Positions 1 through 8,937 of a stretch of 64,000 bases of DNA are shown piece by piece. The position numbers and the translations under genes were made by a program. The notes under the pieces were generated by a model. That model saw only the letters and a program-made list of their open reading frames with translations, was not told the origin of the DNA and made no database searches. The DNA is from Egibacter rhizosphaerae. Lineage in GTDB: Bacteria > Actinomycetota > Nitriliruptoria > Euzebyales > Egibacteraceae. Each line of letters starts with the position of its first letter. The stretch's first letter is position 1. The stretch lies in assembly GCF_004322855.1 (NCBI RefSeq), contig NZ_CP036402.1, positions 1,860,001 through 1,924,000 of the forward strand, read 5' to 3'.

Positions 1-1
1 C

Positions 2-160
2 GAGCTTGAGGGGGAAAGCCATATCGCTGATGGACGAAACACCTTCATTCTGCGCCGCAAGGGCGGAGGGTGGAAGGTGATTCACTACCACGAATCCCTT
101 CCCGGCCCGGTGACGATGACCGATGGAGGGGGCGCGGACTCGCAACGCCCGGCGGCCTGA
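2..160 (+). CDS. SnoaL/ketosteroid-isomerase-like protein, C-terminal part
   Basis: The open frame enters from the left edge and stops with TGA at 158-160, leaving 52 residues. A tryptophan followed by KVIHYHES and then LPGP is typical of the last beta-strand of the NTF2-like fold (SnoaL/DUF4440 families), where a strand reading W-x-V-x-H-x-H-x-S closes the cone-shaped barrel. The 5' part lies outside the window, so substrate and length cannot be judged. These small proteins include isomerases, cyclases and many of unknown function. The family call is from pattern recognition of a short piece. Confidence 0.55.
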   Translation, partial: ELEGESHIADGRNTFILRRKGGGWKVIHYHESLPGPVTMTDGGGADSQRPAA

Positions 161-242
161 ACATAGTTGCCCCCGGTCGCGTGCTCGCGATGCGAGAGCC
201 GACCTCGCGCCTTCTGGTGCAATCGCACCTGACGAACGAGAG

Positions 243-1708
243 GGCACCGGGCTAATCTCATCGACGACGACCGACGTTCCGCCGGCGCGGGCGAGCTGGC
301 GCCAGTGGCTGGGGCTGGCCGCGCTGCTGGCGCCGGTGTTCATGATGGCCACCGACATGACTGTGCTGTTCATGGCCCAGCCGGCGATCGCGGCCGATCT
401 GACACCCAGCGGGGCGCAGGCGCTGTGGATCCTGCACGTGGGCGAGTTCCTGGCCGCCGGCTTCGTGATCACGATGGGCCGGCTCACCGACCGCATCGGT
501 CGTCGCCGCCTGCTGACGATCGGCGTGGCGGTCTACGGGGTCGCATCCATGGGAGCGGCACTGTCACCCTCGGCCGAGCTGCTGATCGCCGCGCGGGCGC
601 TACTGGGTGTCGCCGCGGCGACGATCATGCCGTCCTCATTTGTTCTTGGCCAACGTCCCGGCCGCGGTGAACCTGCTGGTGGCCGCCCCGTTGCTGTTGC
701 CGGTCTACCGCGACACGTCGGCGGGGCGACTGGACCTGACCAGCATCGCCCTGTCGGTGACCGCGGTAATGACCACGATCTTCGGGCTCCAGGAGATGGC
801 CGACCGCGGCGCGGTGCAGCCGGGCTACCTCGCGGCGGTCGTCTTCGGGCTGGCGGTGGCGACCGTGTTCGTGCGCCGCCAGCGACGTCTCGACGATCCG
901 CTGCTGGACCTGCGGCTGTTCGCCACCCGGGCGGTGCGGGTGAGCCTCGTGTCGATGGTGCTCATGATGGTCCGCCTTCATGGGAACCGACATGCTCTTC
1001 GCTCAGGTCCTCCAGGTGGGCGCCGGTCTCTCCTCGGCCCAGGCCGGGCTGGTGCTGATGATCTCGGGCGCGGGTTCGATCGCCGGATCGATGCTTGCGC
1101 CAGTGCTGCTGCGGTGGATGCGCCCGGCCTTCGCCATCGCCTGGGGGCTGGCCGCGGCCCTCGTCGGGTTCGTGCTCGCCATCTGGGTCCTGCCCGCCAC
1201 CGCCGACGGTGGAAGCGTGGTCTGGCTCGTGCTCATCGCGGCGCTGGCCGGGCTGTCCGCGCTGGCGCTCGTGCCGTTGGGCCAGGTCGTCGTTACCAGC
1301 GCCCCGCTGGAGCGCACCGGCTCGGCCACGGCCCTGCAGGACCTCAGCGGCGGGCTGGGCGGCGCGCTGGGCATGGCGTTCATCGGCAGCGTCAGCATGC
1401 TCGTGTACCGCACGGGATTGGCCGGGTCCGCGCCCTCGGGCGTCGCGGCGGCCGATCTGCGTGCGGCCGAGGACAGCGCCGGGGCCGGCGTCGCCGTCGC
1501 CGACGGGCTGCACGCCCACGCCGGCGAGCAGCTGCTGGAGGCGGTGCGCTCCTCGGTGACCACCGGCACCCAGGGCGCGTACGTGGTCGCGCTCGCCGCC
1601 ATCATCGCCGTGACGCTGCTGGTCGTGACCCGGCTGCGTCACCTACGCCTGGGCACCGCGTCCAGCGACGACAGGGCCGACGCGACGGAGACCGGCGGTG
1701 TGCAGTGA
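243..1708 (+). pseudogene. Decayed 14-TM MFS drug exporter (DHA2/EmrB-QacA type)
   Basis: Three reading frames in succession encode one MFS exporter. The first frame (to about 640) holds the first helices and the motif-A-like GRLTDRIGRRR followed by RALLGVAAATIMPSS. The protein then jumps to FLANVPAAVNLL in another frame. In full-length DHA2 exporters roughly 50 residues separate these two segments, so an internal deletion near 637-645 removed part of helices 4-6 and shifted the frame. A second shift near 972-980 has one extra C and moves reading to MGTDMLFAQ, which continues through the last helices to TGA at 1708. The start is unclear because no in-frame ATG with a Shine-Dalgarno precedes the homology. 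The product cannot be functional as encoded. Confidence 0.85.
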
Positions 1709-1785
1709 GCCCCTCGCCGACCTGGACGCTGAATCGTCATCGCGGTGGCTGTCCCTCGTGATGCTGGTGGTCGCGTTCACGGCTC

Positions 1786-2178
1786 TCACGAGGCCCACGG
1801 CGCTGACGGGTCGCTCGGGTCGACTCGTGCGACCTCTGCCACCTCGTCGAAGGCTCGGTCGGTGCTCAGGATCTGGTCGACGCCCGCGTGCAGCGCGGTG
1901 GCGGCGTGCACGGCATCCCGCACGCCGAGTTGCCGGTAGCGCGAGAGCAGTCGTGTCGCCTCCCCGAGCACGTCCTCGTCGAACGCGTACAAATGGCAGA
2001 CACCGCGCAGCTCATCGACCTCCTCCAGCGTGACCGATCGATCGGCGCCACGCCGCAGGAGCACGTGCGCGAACTCCTGCACGACTTCGACGCTCGCCTC
2101 GAGCACCACGCGGCCCTGTCCCACGGCGTGCAACACGTCCCGACAGGGCTGGCGATAAGGATGCTCGGTACCCCGTGC
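1786..2178 (-). pseudogene. vapC: VapC-type PIN toxin, C-terminal part, split by an IS element
   Basis: This minus-strand segment encodes residues 14 to the end of a PIN-domain ribonuclease. It begins with ARGTEHPYRQPC and includes an acidic helix (EVDELRGVCHLY) and the late PIN motif RDAVHAATAL. The first 13 codons, with the catalytic-site aspartate, lie 2 kb away at 4201-4239 on the far side of an IS1634-like element. Joining 4201 to 2178 across one copy of the target duplication restores an uninterrupted frame of about 144 codons. VapC toxins cleave tRNA or rRNA. A downstream GTG at 2134-2136 could start only a domain lacking the first catalytic aspartate. The toxin is therefore almost certainly inactive. 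Confidence 0.88.
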
Positions 2179-2184
2179 GTAAAG

Positions 2185-4201
2185 CCTGACTTCCGCAGCT
2201 CGTGGTCATACGGGAGGTCGGGATTAGGGGTTTGACCTGCGGTTTTGGGCGTGACGACCTGATGGGGTCGTGTTACTACAGTCCCACCGGCTGTGGTGTT
2301 CTGGTTACGGGGCGCTGTCGGCGGGGGTGAAGTCGAAGATGCGCGGCGGGGTGGGCAGTTCGAGGGCGGTGAGGATGTCGCGCTGTCCGGGGGTGAGCTC
2401 GCCGCGTTGGGCCAAGTGGCCGTCGTTGGTGGCCATGGTGACCAGGTGCAGCCGGTCGAGCTCGGCTCGCAGGTTGCGCCAGGTGTCGCCGGTGGCGTGC
2501 TCGGCGACGCGGATGAGCAGCAGCGCCAGCCAGCACAGCTGGACGTGGGCTTCGATGCGCTGGGGCTTGTGGTGGAAGACCGGGCGCAGGTCGATGCCGG
2601 TCTTGAGGTCGCGCCAGCCGCGCTCGGCCTCGTACAGGGCCTTGTAGCCCTCGGCGATGTCGCCGGCGGTCAGCGACTCGTCTGAGGTGCGTAGCAGGTA
2701 CTTGCCGTCGTAGTGGGCGTCGCGGCGCACCGCGGCGCGGTCGACGCGCAGGTAGCCGTTGGGCGTAGTGCGCAGGAACCGGTTGTAGCCGGGCTTGGTC
2801 TTCAACGCGCCGGCGAGCTCGGCGCGCTTGCGCGCCGACAGGCCGTCGCTGTCGGCGATTGCGTCTTCGAGGCGGGCGACGATCGCCGCGCGGACGGCGG
2901 CGTCGCGCTCGGCGGCCTCGGGGTTGTGGCAGACGACGAACCGGTCGCGGCCGGCGCCGTCATCGACTCTGACTTCCTTGACGCGCAGGTTGCCCGCCAC
3001 CGTGCGATACCGGCCCTGGCGGCCAAGCGCGGCGGCGGCCTCGCTCGAGGCGCCGCGCAGCTTCTCGCCCATGATGTAGCCGCCGCCGGCGCGCTGGAGA
3101 TACCGGCGGTTCTGCTCGCTGGTGAACCCGCGGTCGAGCACCCAGATGACCCGGCCCAGCTGCCAGTCGCGCAGATCGTCCTTGACGCGGCGGATGAGCT
3201 TCTGATCGGAGGTGTCGCCGGGGAAGGTCCACAGCCTGACGGGGATGCCCTCCCGGGTGACCGCCATGCCGATGACGACCTGCGGCAGATCCGGGCGGTG
3301 GTCCTTGGACCGGCCCCAGGTGCGCACCGCGGCCTCGACCGCCTCGGCCGCCACATCCCCGTCGCCGTCCTCGTCGTCGGCCAGACCGGCGAGGTCGTCG
3401 CCGTCGGCGGGCGCGTCGCCGGTCTCGGTCTCCCAATACGTCGACGTCGAATCGAAGAACAGCAGGTCGACCTCGAGGTTGAGCAGGTTGGCGACGCTGA
3501 AGAACACCCGCCGCTGCACCTCGCCGACCACGTCGCCGAACCGGTCCATCGCCCGGTAGCAGTCGTCGTCGCTCATGGCCTCGAGCCCGTCGATGAACAC
3601 CCGCTCGGCCACCCAGCGGGTCCCCGCACGCTTGGACAGCGGCTCGGCCGACAGCCGGTTGGCCACCATCGCGAAGATCACCCGCTCGACCGCCGCCGCG
3701 TTCACGCGGCCGCCGGCGACCGCCTCCCCGAGCGCGGTGGCGATCCCCAGCCGCTGCCACAGCTGATCAGCAACCCAGCTGGTGCCCATCGGCCGCGCGT
3801 CGACCACCGGCGGCACCCCCGCCGCCTCGACCTCGCCTGCCCGGCTCGCCTCGGGATCGAGGAACCGTCCGACGCTGTCGACCAGCCGTCCCAGCGCCGC
3901 CCGGTCGACCCGATCGGCCCGGCCGAGGTTGTACAAGATCCGCGCCCGCGGCGTTCCCGACTCCGGATCGCGCTCGTTGTGGGCCAGCGCCAGGTACGAC
4001 ACCACCGACCCGTCGCGGTTGCGCCGCTTGGTCTCCCGCAAATACATGTCTACGAACGTAGAGCATCCACAACCAGCCGCCAAGTAACCCGAACATCTCG
4101 TGTGTCTACATGAATCCGAGCGTCAGACCCCACCCGCCACCCTGACCAGCAACAACACACCCCCGACCCCCCGAATCTGCCTACGAGCTGCGGAAGTCAG
4201 G
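2185..4201. mobile_element. IS1634-like insertion sequence (IS4 superfamily) inserted in vapC
   Basis: A complete element of about 2.0 kb with one transposase gene. The ends are inverted repeats: CCTGACTTCCGCAGCTCGT at 2185-2203 and its complement at 4183-4201. It is flanked by the direct duplication TAAAG at 2180-2184 and 4202-4206. The duplication can be read as GTAAAG if the right end is set at 4200. A 5-6 bp duplication is usual for IS1634-type elements. Intact ends, an intact transposase gene and an exact duplication indicate a recent insertion. Confidence 0.93.
2305..4047 (-). CDS. IS1634 family transposase
   Basis: A DDE transposase of about 580 residues that moves the surrounding element by cut-and-paste. 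The first acidic residue lies in LLFFDSTSTYWE (about residue 196), the second in VIWVLDRGFTSEQ (about 303). The glutamate lies in YEAERGWRDLKTGIDLRP (about 478), which matches the Y-(2)-R-(3)-E-(6)-K signature of the IS4 superfamily. The frame is open further upstream, but the ATG at 4047 (MYLRETKRRN) matches the usual N-terminus. The gene appears intact, and it is the only complete transposase gene in the window. Confidence 0.92.
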   Translation of the reverse strand: MYLRETKRRNRDGSVVSYLALAHNERDPESGTPRARILYNLGRADRVDRAALGRLVDSVGRFLDPEASRAGEVEAAGVPPVVDARPMGTSWVADQLWQRLGIATALGEAVAGGRVNAAAVERVIFAMVANRLSAEPLSKRAGTRWVAERVFIDGLEAMSDDDCYRAMDRFGDVVGEVQRRVFFSVANLLNLEVDLLFFDSTSTYWETETGDAPADGDDLAGLADDEDGDGDVAAEAVEAAVRTWGRSKDHRPDLPQVVIGMAVTREGIPVRLWTFPGDTSDQKLIRRVKDDLRDWQLGRVIWVLDRGFTSEQNRRYLQRAGGGYIMGEKLRGASSEAAAALGRQGRYRTVAGNLRVKEVRVDDGAGRDRFVVCHNPEAAERDAAVRAAIVARLEDAIADSDGLSARKRAELAGALKTKPGYNRFLRTTPNGYLRVDRAAVRRDAHYDGKYLLRTSDESLTAGDIAEGYKALYEAERGWRDLKTGIDLRPVFHHKPQRIEAHVQLCWLALLLIRVAEHATGDTWRNLRAELDRLHLVTMATNDGHLAQRGELTPGQRDILTALELPTPPRIFDFTPADSAP

Positions 4202-4239
4202 TAAAGGAAGACGTTGGTGTCGACCAGAAACCGGTTCAT
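4201..4239 (-). pseudogene. vapC: VapC-type PIN toxin, N-terminal 13 codons, cut off by IS
   Basis: From ATG at 4237-4239 these 13 codons read MNRFLVDTNVFLY, the first beta-strand and catalytic aspartate of a PIN domain. They run directly into the end of the IS element. The ATG overlaps the stop of the upstream antitoxin gene (ATGA at 4236-4239), the tight coupling usual in vapBC operons. The rest of the toxin is at 1786-2178. Confidence 0.88.
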
Positions 4240-4493
4240 GCCCGTGAACCGCGCCCGAGAGCGTCTTCCACCTCGGCCTTGGCGTCCTCCCATGTCCCCA
4301 GCTCGATCGGCGCGCGAGCCAGGAGACGATCGGCGGCGTCGGCGGCCGAGCGGCCCTCCGGCGGGTAGGTGCGGTCGACCGCGTCGCGCACGAGCGCCGC
4401 GACGGTGGTGCCCTGCTCCCGCGCGATCCGCTCGAGATGCGCGAAACGCTCCTCTTGCATGAGCACCTGCAACCGTCGTGTCAAGGTCGCCAT
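4236..4493 (-). CDS. vapB: VapB-type antitoxin
   Basis: A protein of 85 residues with an N-terminal ribbon-helix-helix-like DNA-binding part (ATLTRRLQVLMQEERF) and a helix HLERIAREQGTTVAALVRD, followed by a variable C-terminal tail that would wrap the toxin. The stop codon overlaps the vapC start by ATGA. Three in-frame ATGs occur in a row at 4505, 4499 and 4493. The last gives the N-terminus most like the family, but the choice is uncertain. VapB normally binds its own promoter together with VapC. With the toxin split by an IS the antitoxin is now an orphan, free to decay, although the frame is still open. Confidence 0.8.
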   Translation of the reverse strand: MATLTRRLQVLMQEERFAHLERIAREQGTTVAALVRDAVDRTYPPEGRSAADAADRLLARAPIELGTWEDAKAEVEDALGRGSRA

Positions 4494-4786
4494 GAGCATG
4501 AGCATAGCATGCGTTGGACCTGCTGGAGGCGGCTCGACGAAAGGCCGGGTGAACGGCCGCGAGGGCCGCCCACCCGGGCGATCAGGCGTAGCGGGCCAAG
4601 ACGCCCGCCCCAGCCGGCTACTCGATCCCGGCGGCGCTGCGCGCGCCGTCGAGCGGAGTGCTCGGGTCCCCCGGGGTGAGGGGCTTGGGGGGCCACCCCG
4701 TAAGCTCCGGGCGGGCCGGGCCTGGCTCGACTGGTGACCCAGGCGGCGGCGTGCTCGGCCCCAGCCGTCTCGGCGAAGGAGCACAG

Positions 4787-6295
4787 TTGGCCGGATCGCG
4801 ACGCCTCGGGATCATCGTGGTGATCGACGGTCTCCGCCCCGACGCGATCACGCCACAAGACACCCCGGTCCTGCACGCGCTCGGCCAGGACGGCGCCGTC
4901 GCCACCCAAGGGCGCGCGGTCGCGCCCGCGGTCACGCGCGTCAACGCCGCCTCGATGGCCACCGGCGAACTGCCGACACGCACGGGCATCACCGGCAACC
5001 TGCTGCACGTCCCCGAGGTCGCGCCAGCGCCCTTCACCACCGCGGACGCCCGCAACCTGCTCCGCCTGCGCGAACGCACCGGCTCCATCGTCGACACCGT
5101 CACGCTCGCCGAACGGATCGAACACGCAGGTGGGCGGTTCGTCGCCGTGGGCTCGGGCTCGTCCGGCAGCACCCTGTGCCTGAACCCCCGCGCCCCCGAC
5201 GGCGTCGGCACCCTCGTGAACGCCGACGACCCCGCCAAGGGCGCCCCCTTCGCGTGGCCACCCGAGGTCGGCGACCAGGTGCACGCGCGCTTCGGGCCGC
5301 CGCCCCCGAAGGGACGCGACCACAGCAACGCGGACTCCTCCGACTACGCGACGCGGATCGTCACCGACTACGTCCTGCCAATGCTCGACGCGAGCGTGGT
5401 GATGCTGTGGCTGACCGAGCCGGACAGCGCCCAGCACCGTCACGGGGTCGGCTCGCCTGCCGCGACCGACGCCCTCCGCCGCGCGGACCGCAACGTCGGA
5501 CAGCTCGTCGACCAGTTGGAGCGTCTCGGGCTGCGCGACGAGGCGAACCTCTTCGTGGTCTCCGATCACGGGTTCTCGCAGGCCGCCCGCACCGTCGACG
5601 TCGCGCAGGACCTCGTGGCCGCCGGGTGCAAGGAAGGACCGGACTCGACCGACCTCGTCGTCGCGAGAACCGGGTGTGTCGGGATCTTCGCGGACTCCGA
5701 GGAGCGCGTCCCCTCGACCGTCGAGTGGCTGCGCCGACAGGACTGGGCCGACCTGATCTTCACCGCTAGCCACGACGCCGCGAGCCCGCTCGGATGGGTC
5801 GACGGCACCTTCGCGCTCGAGCTGCTCGGCTCCACCCACCCGACCCGAAGCCCCGACATCCACGTCACCCTCGCCTGGAACCAGCTCGCCGAGCCGACGG
5901 GCGGCTGGACCGGCCTCTATGCGAGCACGGGGGGAAGCACGGCCTCCGCCCCGGGGGGCGGCGACCACGGCAACCTGAGCCCCGCCGATGTGACCACCAC
6001 CTTCCGCGCGTGGGGCGCCGACATCGCGCGGACCCGGTCCGAGGTGCCCGTTGGCAACGTCGACCTCGCACCTACCGTGCTCGCCCTCACGGGCCTTCCA
6101 GACGAGGCGGACGGGCGACACGGGCGCGTCGCCCACGAGCTGCTCACCGGTGAGCACGAGCGCGCAGAGGTCACCATCGACCGAAGGATCCACACCACGG
6201 CATCAGCCGACGGCGCCTATGCCGCCGAGCTCAAGACCTCGCTCGTCGCGGGGCATCGCTACCTCGACCAGGGCCGACGCATCCGCGAAACCTGA
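4787..6295 (+). CDS. Alkaline phosphatase superfamily phosphodiesterase/pyrophosphatase
   Basis: About 502 residues related to nucleotide pyrophosphatases/phosphodiesterases and type I phosphodiesterases. Metal-site motifs are visible: IIVVIDGLRPD near the start (first Asp), the nucleophile region RVNAASMATGELPTRTGITG, then WLTEPDSAQHRHG (Asp/His), VVSDHGFSQ (Asp-His) and GGGDHGNLSP (last His). No signal peptide is obvious, so it may act in the cytosol or be anchored by partners. The start is TTG at 4787, chosen because AAGGAG lies 6 bases upstream and the protein then begins just before the core strand. A GTG at 4751 is the alternative. The gene is a single transcription unit between the antitoxin operon and a small unknown gene. 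The substrate is not predictable from sequence. Confidence 0.82.
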   Translation: MAGSRRLGIIVVIDGLRPDAITPQDTPVLHALGQDGAVATQGRAVAPAVTRVNAASMATGELPTRTGITGNLLHVPEVAPAPFTTADARNLLRLRERTGSIVDTVTLAERIEHAGGRFVAVGSGSSGSTLCLNPRAPDGVGTLVNADDPAKGAPFAWPPEVGDQVHARFGPPPPKGRDHSNADSSDYATRIVTDYVLPMLDASVVMLWLTEPDSAQHRHGVGSPAATDALRRADRNVGQLVDQLERLGLRDEANLFVVSDHGFSQAARTVDVAQDLVAAGCKEGPDSTDLVVARTGCVGIFADSEERVPSTVEWLRRQDWADLIFTASHDAASPLGWVDGTFALELLGSTHPTRSPDIHVTLAWNQLAEPTGGWTGLYASTGGSTASAPGGGDHGNLSPADVTTTFRAWGADIARTRSEVPVGNVDLAPTVLALTGLPDEADGRHGRVAHELLTGEHERAEVTIDRRIHTTASADGAYAAELKTSLVAGHRYLDQGRRIRET

Positions 6296-6445
6296 GCCTC
6301 GCCGCCCGAGTTCGTGAGGCGAGCCCAGGGTCTCAGGAAGGGTTGATTATCCGTTCCGGGCCATGGTCAACTTCCGACAAGCCGCCGCGCCGGAGAAGGG
6401 AGTGGTCGTCGTGCAACGCCAGTGACCCGACCGGGGAGCACGACG

Positions 6446-6784
6446 ATGCACGACGCACCCATCTACCGGTTCTACCGCCGCCGGTTCCTGAACCGGCCCG
6501 GAATGCACACCGGCGCGTACGTCCTCGCAGCCGTCGAGGACACCCGCGTCCTCGCTGACGACGACGCCCGCTACGCCGATCACACACTGCGCATCAGCGA
6601 TTGCGACCGCGTCATCAGCCTCGACCTCGACCTGGGATCTCCGGCGCACCGCCGCAACACGCTCGCGAAGATCGACACGCTGATCGCCACCCTGGTCAAA
6701 CTCCGCGCAGCGCTCGGCGAGGAAGCTCGGGTGGCCGCGAACCGGGAGCGGACACGGACCCTGCGCGACCGCCGGGACCGCTGA
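6446..6784 (+). CDS. Hypothetical protein, 112 residues
   Basis: I do not recognise this family. The start ATG at 6446 is preceded by GGGGAG at a good distance; an ATG at 6422 is possible but lacks one. The protein opens with a basic, aromatic stretch (YRFYRRRFLNRPG), then a beta-rich middle with DLDLDLGSP-like acidic strands. It ends in a long charged helix (NTLAKIDTLIATLVKLRAAL and a basic tail). There is no signal peptide or membrane segment. The layout, a short beta domain plus C-terminal helix, looks like a small soluble oligomerising protein. Confidence 0.6.
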   Translation: MHDAPIYRFYRRRFLNRPGMHTGAYVLAAVEDTRVLADDDARYADHTLRISDCDRVISLDLDLGSPAHRRNTLAKIDTLIATLVKLRAALGEEARVAANRERTRTLRDRRDR

Positions 6785-6926
6785 TTCCCGGTCGCAGTCG
6801 AGCCACGCCGGATCGAGTGGTGTGTAGGCTCAACCTCGCAGGTAGCCCGCGGAGTGGCGGAGCGCTTTGAGGTCGCCGAGCGTGCCCCGTGCCTGTAGCC
6901 GGATGACGAGTGCGGAGGAGTTCCAC

Positions 6927-7943
6927 ATGGTCGACTACGAGACCTTCGAGTTGGGTGACGTTCAGCTGAGCACGGGTCAGACCCTGCGCGATGCCAAGCT
7001 CGCCTACAAGACGTACGGCGAACTGAACGCCGATAAGAGCAACGCCATCGTTTACCCCACGTGGTACTCCGGGCAACACCACGACAACGAGTGGCTCATC
7101 GGCCAGGGCATGGCCCTAGACCCGTCGAAGTACTTCATCATCGTCCCCAACATGTTCGGCAACGGGCTCTCGTCCTCGCCGAGCAACACCCCGCCGCCGC
7201 ACAACAGTCCACGGTTTCCCAACGTGACGTTCCAGGACAACGTCGCGCAGCAGCACCGCTTGGTGACCGAGCACCTCGGCATCGAGAAGCTCGCTCTCGT
7301 CACCGGCTGGTCCATGGGCGCCGGTCAGACCTATCAGTGGGCAGTCAGCTATCCCGACATGGTTGAACGCATCCTGCCGTTCTGCGGCTCCTCTAAGACG
7401 TCCGAGCACAACATCGTGTTCCTTGAGGGCGTGAGGCACGCAATTATGACTGATGCCGCGTGGCAAGAGGGCCTGTACGACGAGCAGCCCGTGAAGGGCC
7501 TGCGCGCAGTGGGACGGGTCTACGCTGGTTGGGGGTTTTCGCAGGCCTTCTACTGGCAACAGCTCTACAAGCAGGACCCCCTCGACTACGCCTCGCTTGA
7601 GGACTTTCTCGTTGGCTTTTGGGAAGGCTTCTTCCTTAACAAGGACGCCAACAACCTGCTGGCGATGGCGTGGACCTGGCAGAATGGCGACATCGGCCAG
7701 ACGCCGGGCTTCGACGGGAACCACGAGGGCGCTCTAGCGTCGATCAAGGCGAAGGCGTTCGTCATGCCTGCCGAGAAGGATCTCTATTTCCCGCCCGAGG
7801 ACGAGGAGTATGCGGTCTCCCACATGACTAATGCCGAGTTGCGCGTAATTCCCGGGGTATGGGGTCATTTCGCTGGCGGCGGCGCGAACCCGGTGGATAT
7901 CCAGTTTATCGACGAGGCCCTCAAGGAGTTGCTCGCTAGCTAA
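6927..7943 (+). CDS. MetX-like alpha/beta hydrolase (homoserine O-acetyltransferase family)
   Basis: A protein of 338 residues with the alpha/beta-hydrolase fold of the homoserine O-acetyltransferase group. The nucleophile elbow is GWSMGAGQ (Ser about 129). The acid is in AEKDLYFPPE (Asp about 285) and the base in GVWGHFAGG (His about 314). The N-terminus (FELGDVQLSTGQTLRDAKL, AYKTYGEL) is also typical of the family. The start ATG at 6927 has GGAGGAG 7 bases upstream. No methionine-pathway gene is adjacent, so it may be an acyltransferase or hydrolase of other specificity rather than MetX proper. Third-position G/C is visibly less extreme than in the neighbours, which may point to a different origin. 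Confidence 0.85.
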   Translation: MVDYETFELGDVQLSTGQTLRDAKLAYKTYGELNADKSNAIVYPTWYSGQHHDNEWLIGQGMALDPSKYFIIVPNMFGNGLSSSPSNTPPPHNSPRFPNVTFQDNVAQQHRLVTEHLGIEKLALVTGWSMGAGQTYQWAVSYPDMVERILPFCGSSKTSEHNIVFLEGVRHAIMTDAAWQEGLYDEQPVKGLRAVGRVYAGWGFSQAFYWQQLYKQDPLDYASLEDFLVGFWEGFFLNKDANNLLAMAWTWQNGDIGQTPGFDGNHEGALASIKAKAFVMPAEKDLYFPPEDEEYAVSHMTNAELRVIPGVWGHFAGGGANPVDIQFIDEALKELLAS

Positions 7944-7992
7944 GTGGCTTCCAACAGGCTCCCCGGAAACAGGGGTGCAACCTTGGTGGCGT

Positions 7993-8703
7993 TCAGATCT
8001 GGAGCGGGCGCCCAGCCAGGAGATCGTCGGCGACGTCCCGCACTTTGCGGCGATGCGAGCGGGCGTGCTCGCGCATCCGTTCGAACGCCGTGTGCGGGGA
8101 GATTCCGAGCCGCTCGGCGAGCAGCCCCTTGGCCTGCTCCACCGCCACGCGCGCTTCGAGTGCGTGGGTGAGCTGGGAGACCGTGGTGTCCCTCGATCGG
8201 ATGATCTCTTCCTGCATGAGAGTAATCGCCGCCACATCCGCGAGTCCCTTGGCGACCACCGCATCCGTGTCGCCGAGGGGCTGGCGGTGCGCCTCCTGGA
8301 ACAGGTTCAGCGCCCCGATGGTGCGCCCACGCAGCCGCAGCGGGAACCCGTAGCCTCCGACGAACCCGAGCTCGAGCGCCCGCGGCACGAACCGTGGCCA
8401 CCGGTCGGCGGCGTTGTTGAGGTCGGCCTCCACCACCGGCGCTCCTGCCACGTAGGCCCCATAGGACGGGCCCTCCGCGGCGGCAACCTCGAACACCTCC
8501 AACTGGTCCATGCTCACACTGCTGGCCGCGACGGCTCGTAGCTGCTCGGGGTCCATCGCGAGCATCACTCCAGCCGCGTCGACGTCCAACAGCTCCACGC
8601 AGCGCTCGCACAACTCGCCCAAGAGTTCATCAGCATCGAAATCCTCGAGCAGCGAATCGCTCAGATAGACCAAGTTCTCGATGATGCGGCGCTCACGACT
8701 CAT
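7993..8703 (-). CDS. GAF and ANTAR domain transcription antiterminator
   Basis: A protein of 236 residues. An N-terminal GAF sensor domain (about 15-160, with GAYVAGAPV and GFPLRLRGRTIGALNLF) is followed by a C-terminal ANTAR RNA-binding domain of three helices (about 175-232, ALEARVAVEQAKGLLAERLG then AFERMREHAR). ANTAR proteins bind paired hairpins in nascent mRNA and prevent termination. In actinobacteria GAF-ANTAR fusions are common stress or redox regulators. The start ATG at 8703 follows GAGGTGGGGG. It is transcribed away from the hydrolase gene, end to end, and no target hairpins were identified. Confidence 0.9.
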   Translation of the reverse strand: MSRERRIIENLVYLSDSLLEDFDADELLGELCERCVELLDVDAAGVMLAMDPEQLRAVAASSVSMDQLEVFEVAAAEGPSYGAYVAGAPVVEADLNNAADRWPRFVPRALELGFVGGYGFPLRLRGRTIGALNLFQEAHRQPLGDTDAVVAKGLADVAAITLMQEEIIRSRDTTVSQLTHALEARVAVEQAKGLLAERLGISPHTAFERMREHARSHRRKVRDVADDLLAGRPLQI

Positions 8704-8937
8704 CCCCCACCTCACGGACGGCGCCTGACCGGACGGGCGACACCCTAGCCAACGGCGGTTCGGCGGCTTCGTGATGTCTACGGTCATTGGCGAGTTACGA
8801 GGACGGGATTGCGAACCTCCGGCATGCGGGGTACGACGAGGCGACCACTTCGCGCCCGTTGGACACAAAGACGACGCGTTGTCGCGGCCGTCTCCACGAC
8901 GATATCCAGCTCCTCATCCGTGTTCCAGCCTTCATGA

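Noticed and set aside
2713-4113. Plus-strand open frame of 466 codons opposite the IS1634-like transposase
   Set aside because: Composition is alanine/arginine-rich shadow coding. The minus strand carries the complete DDE transposase.
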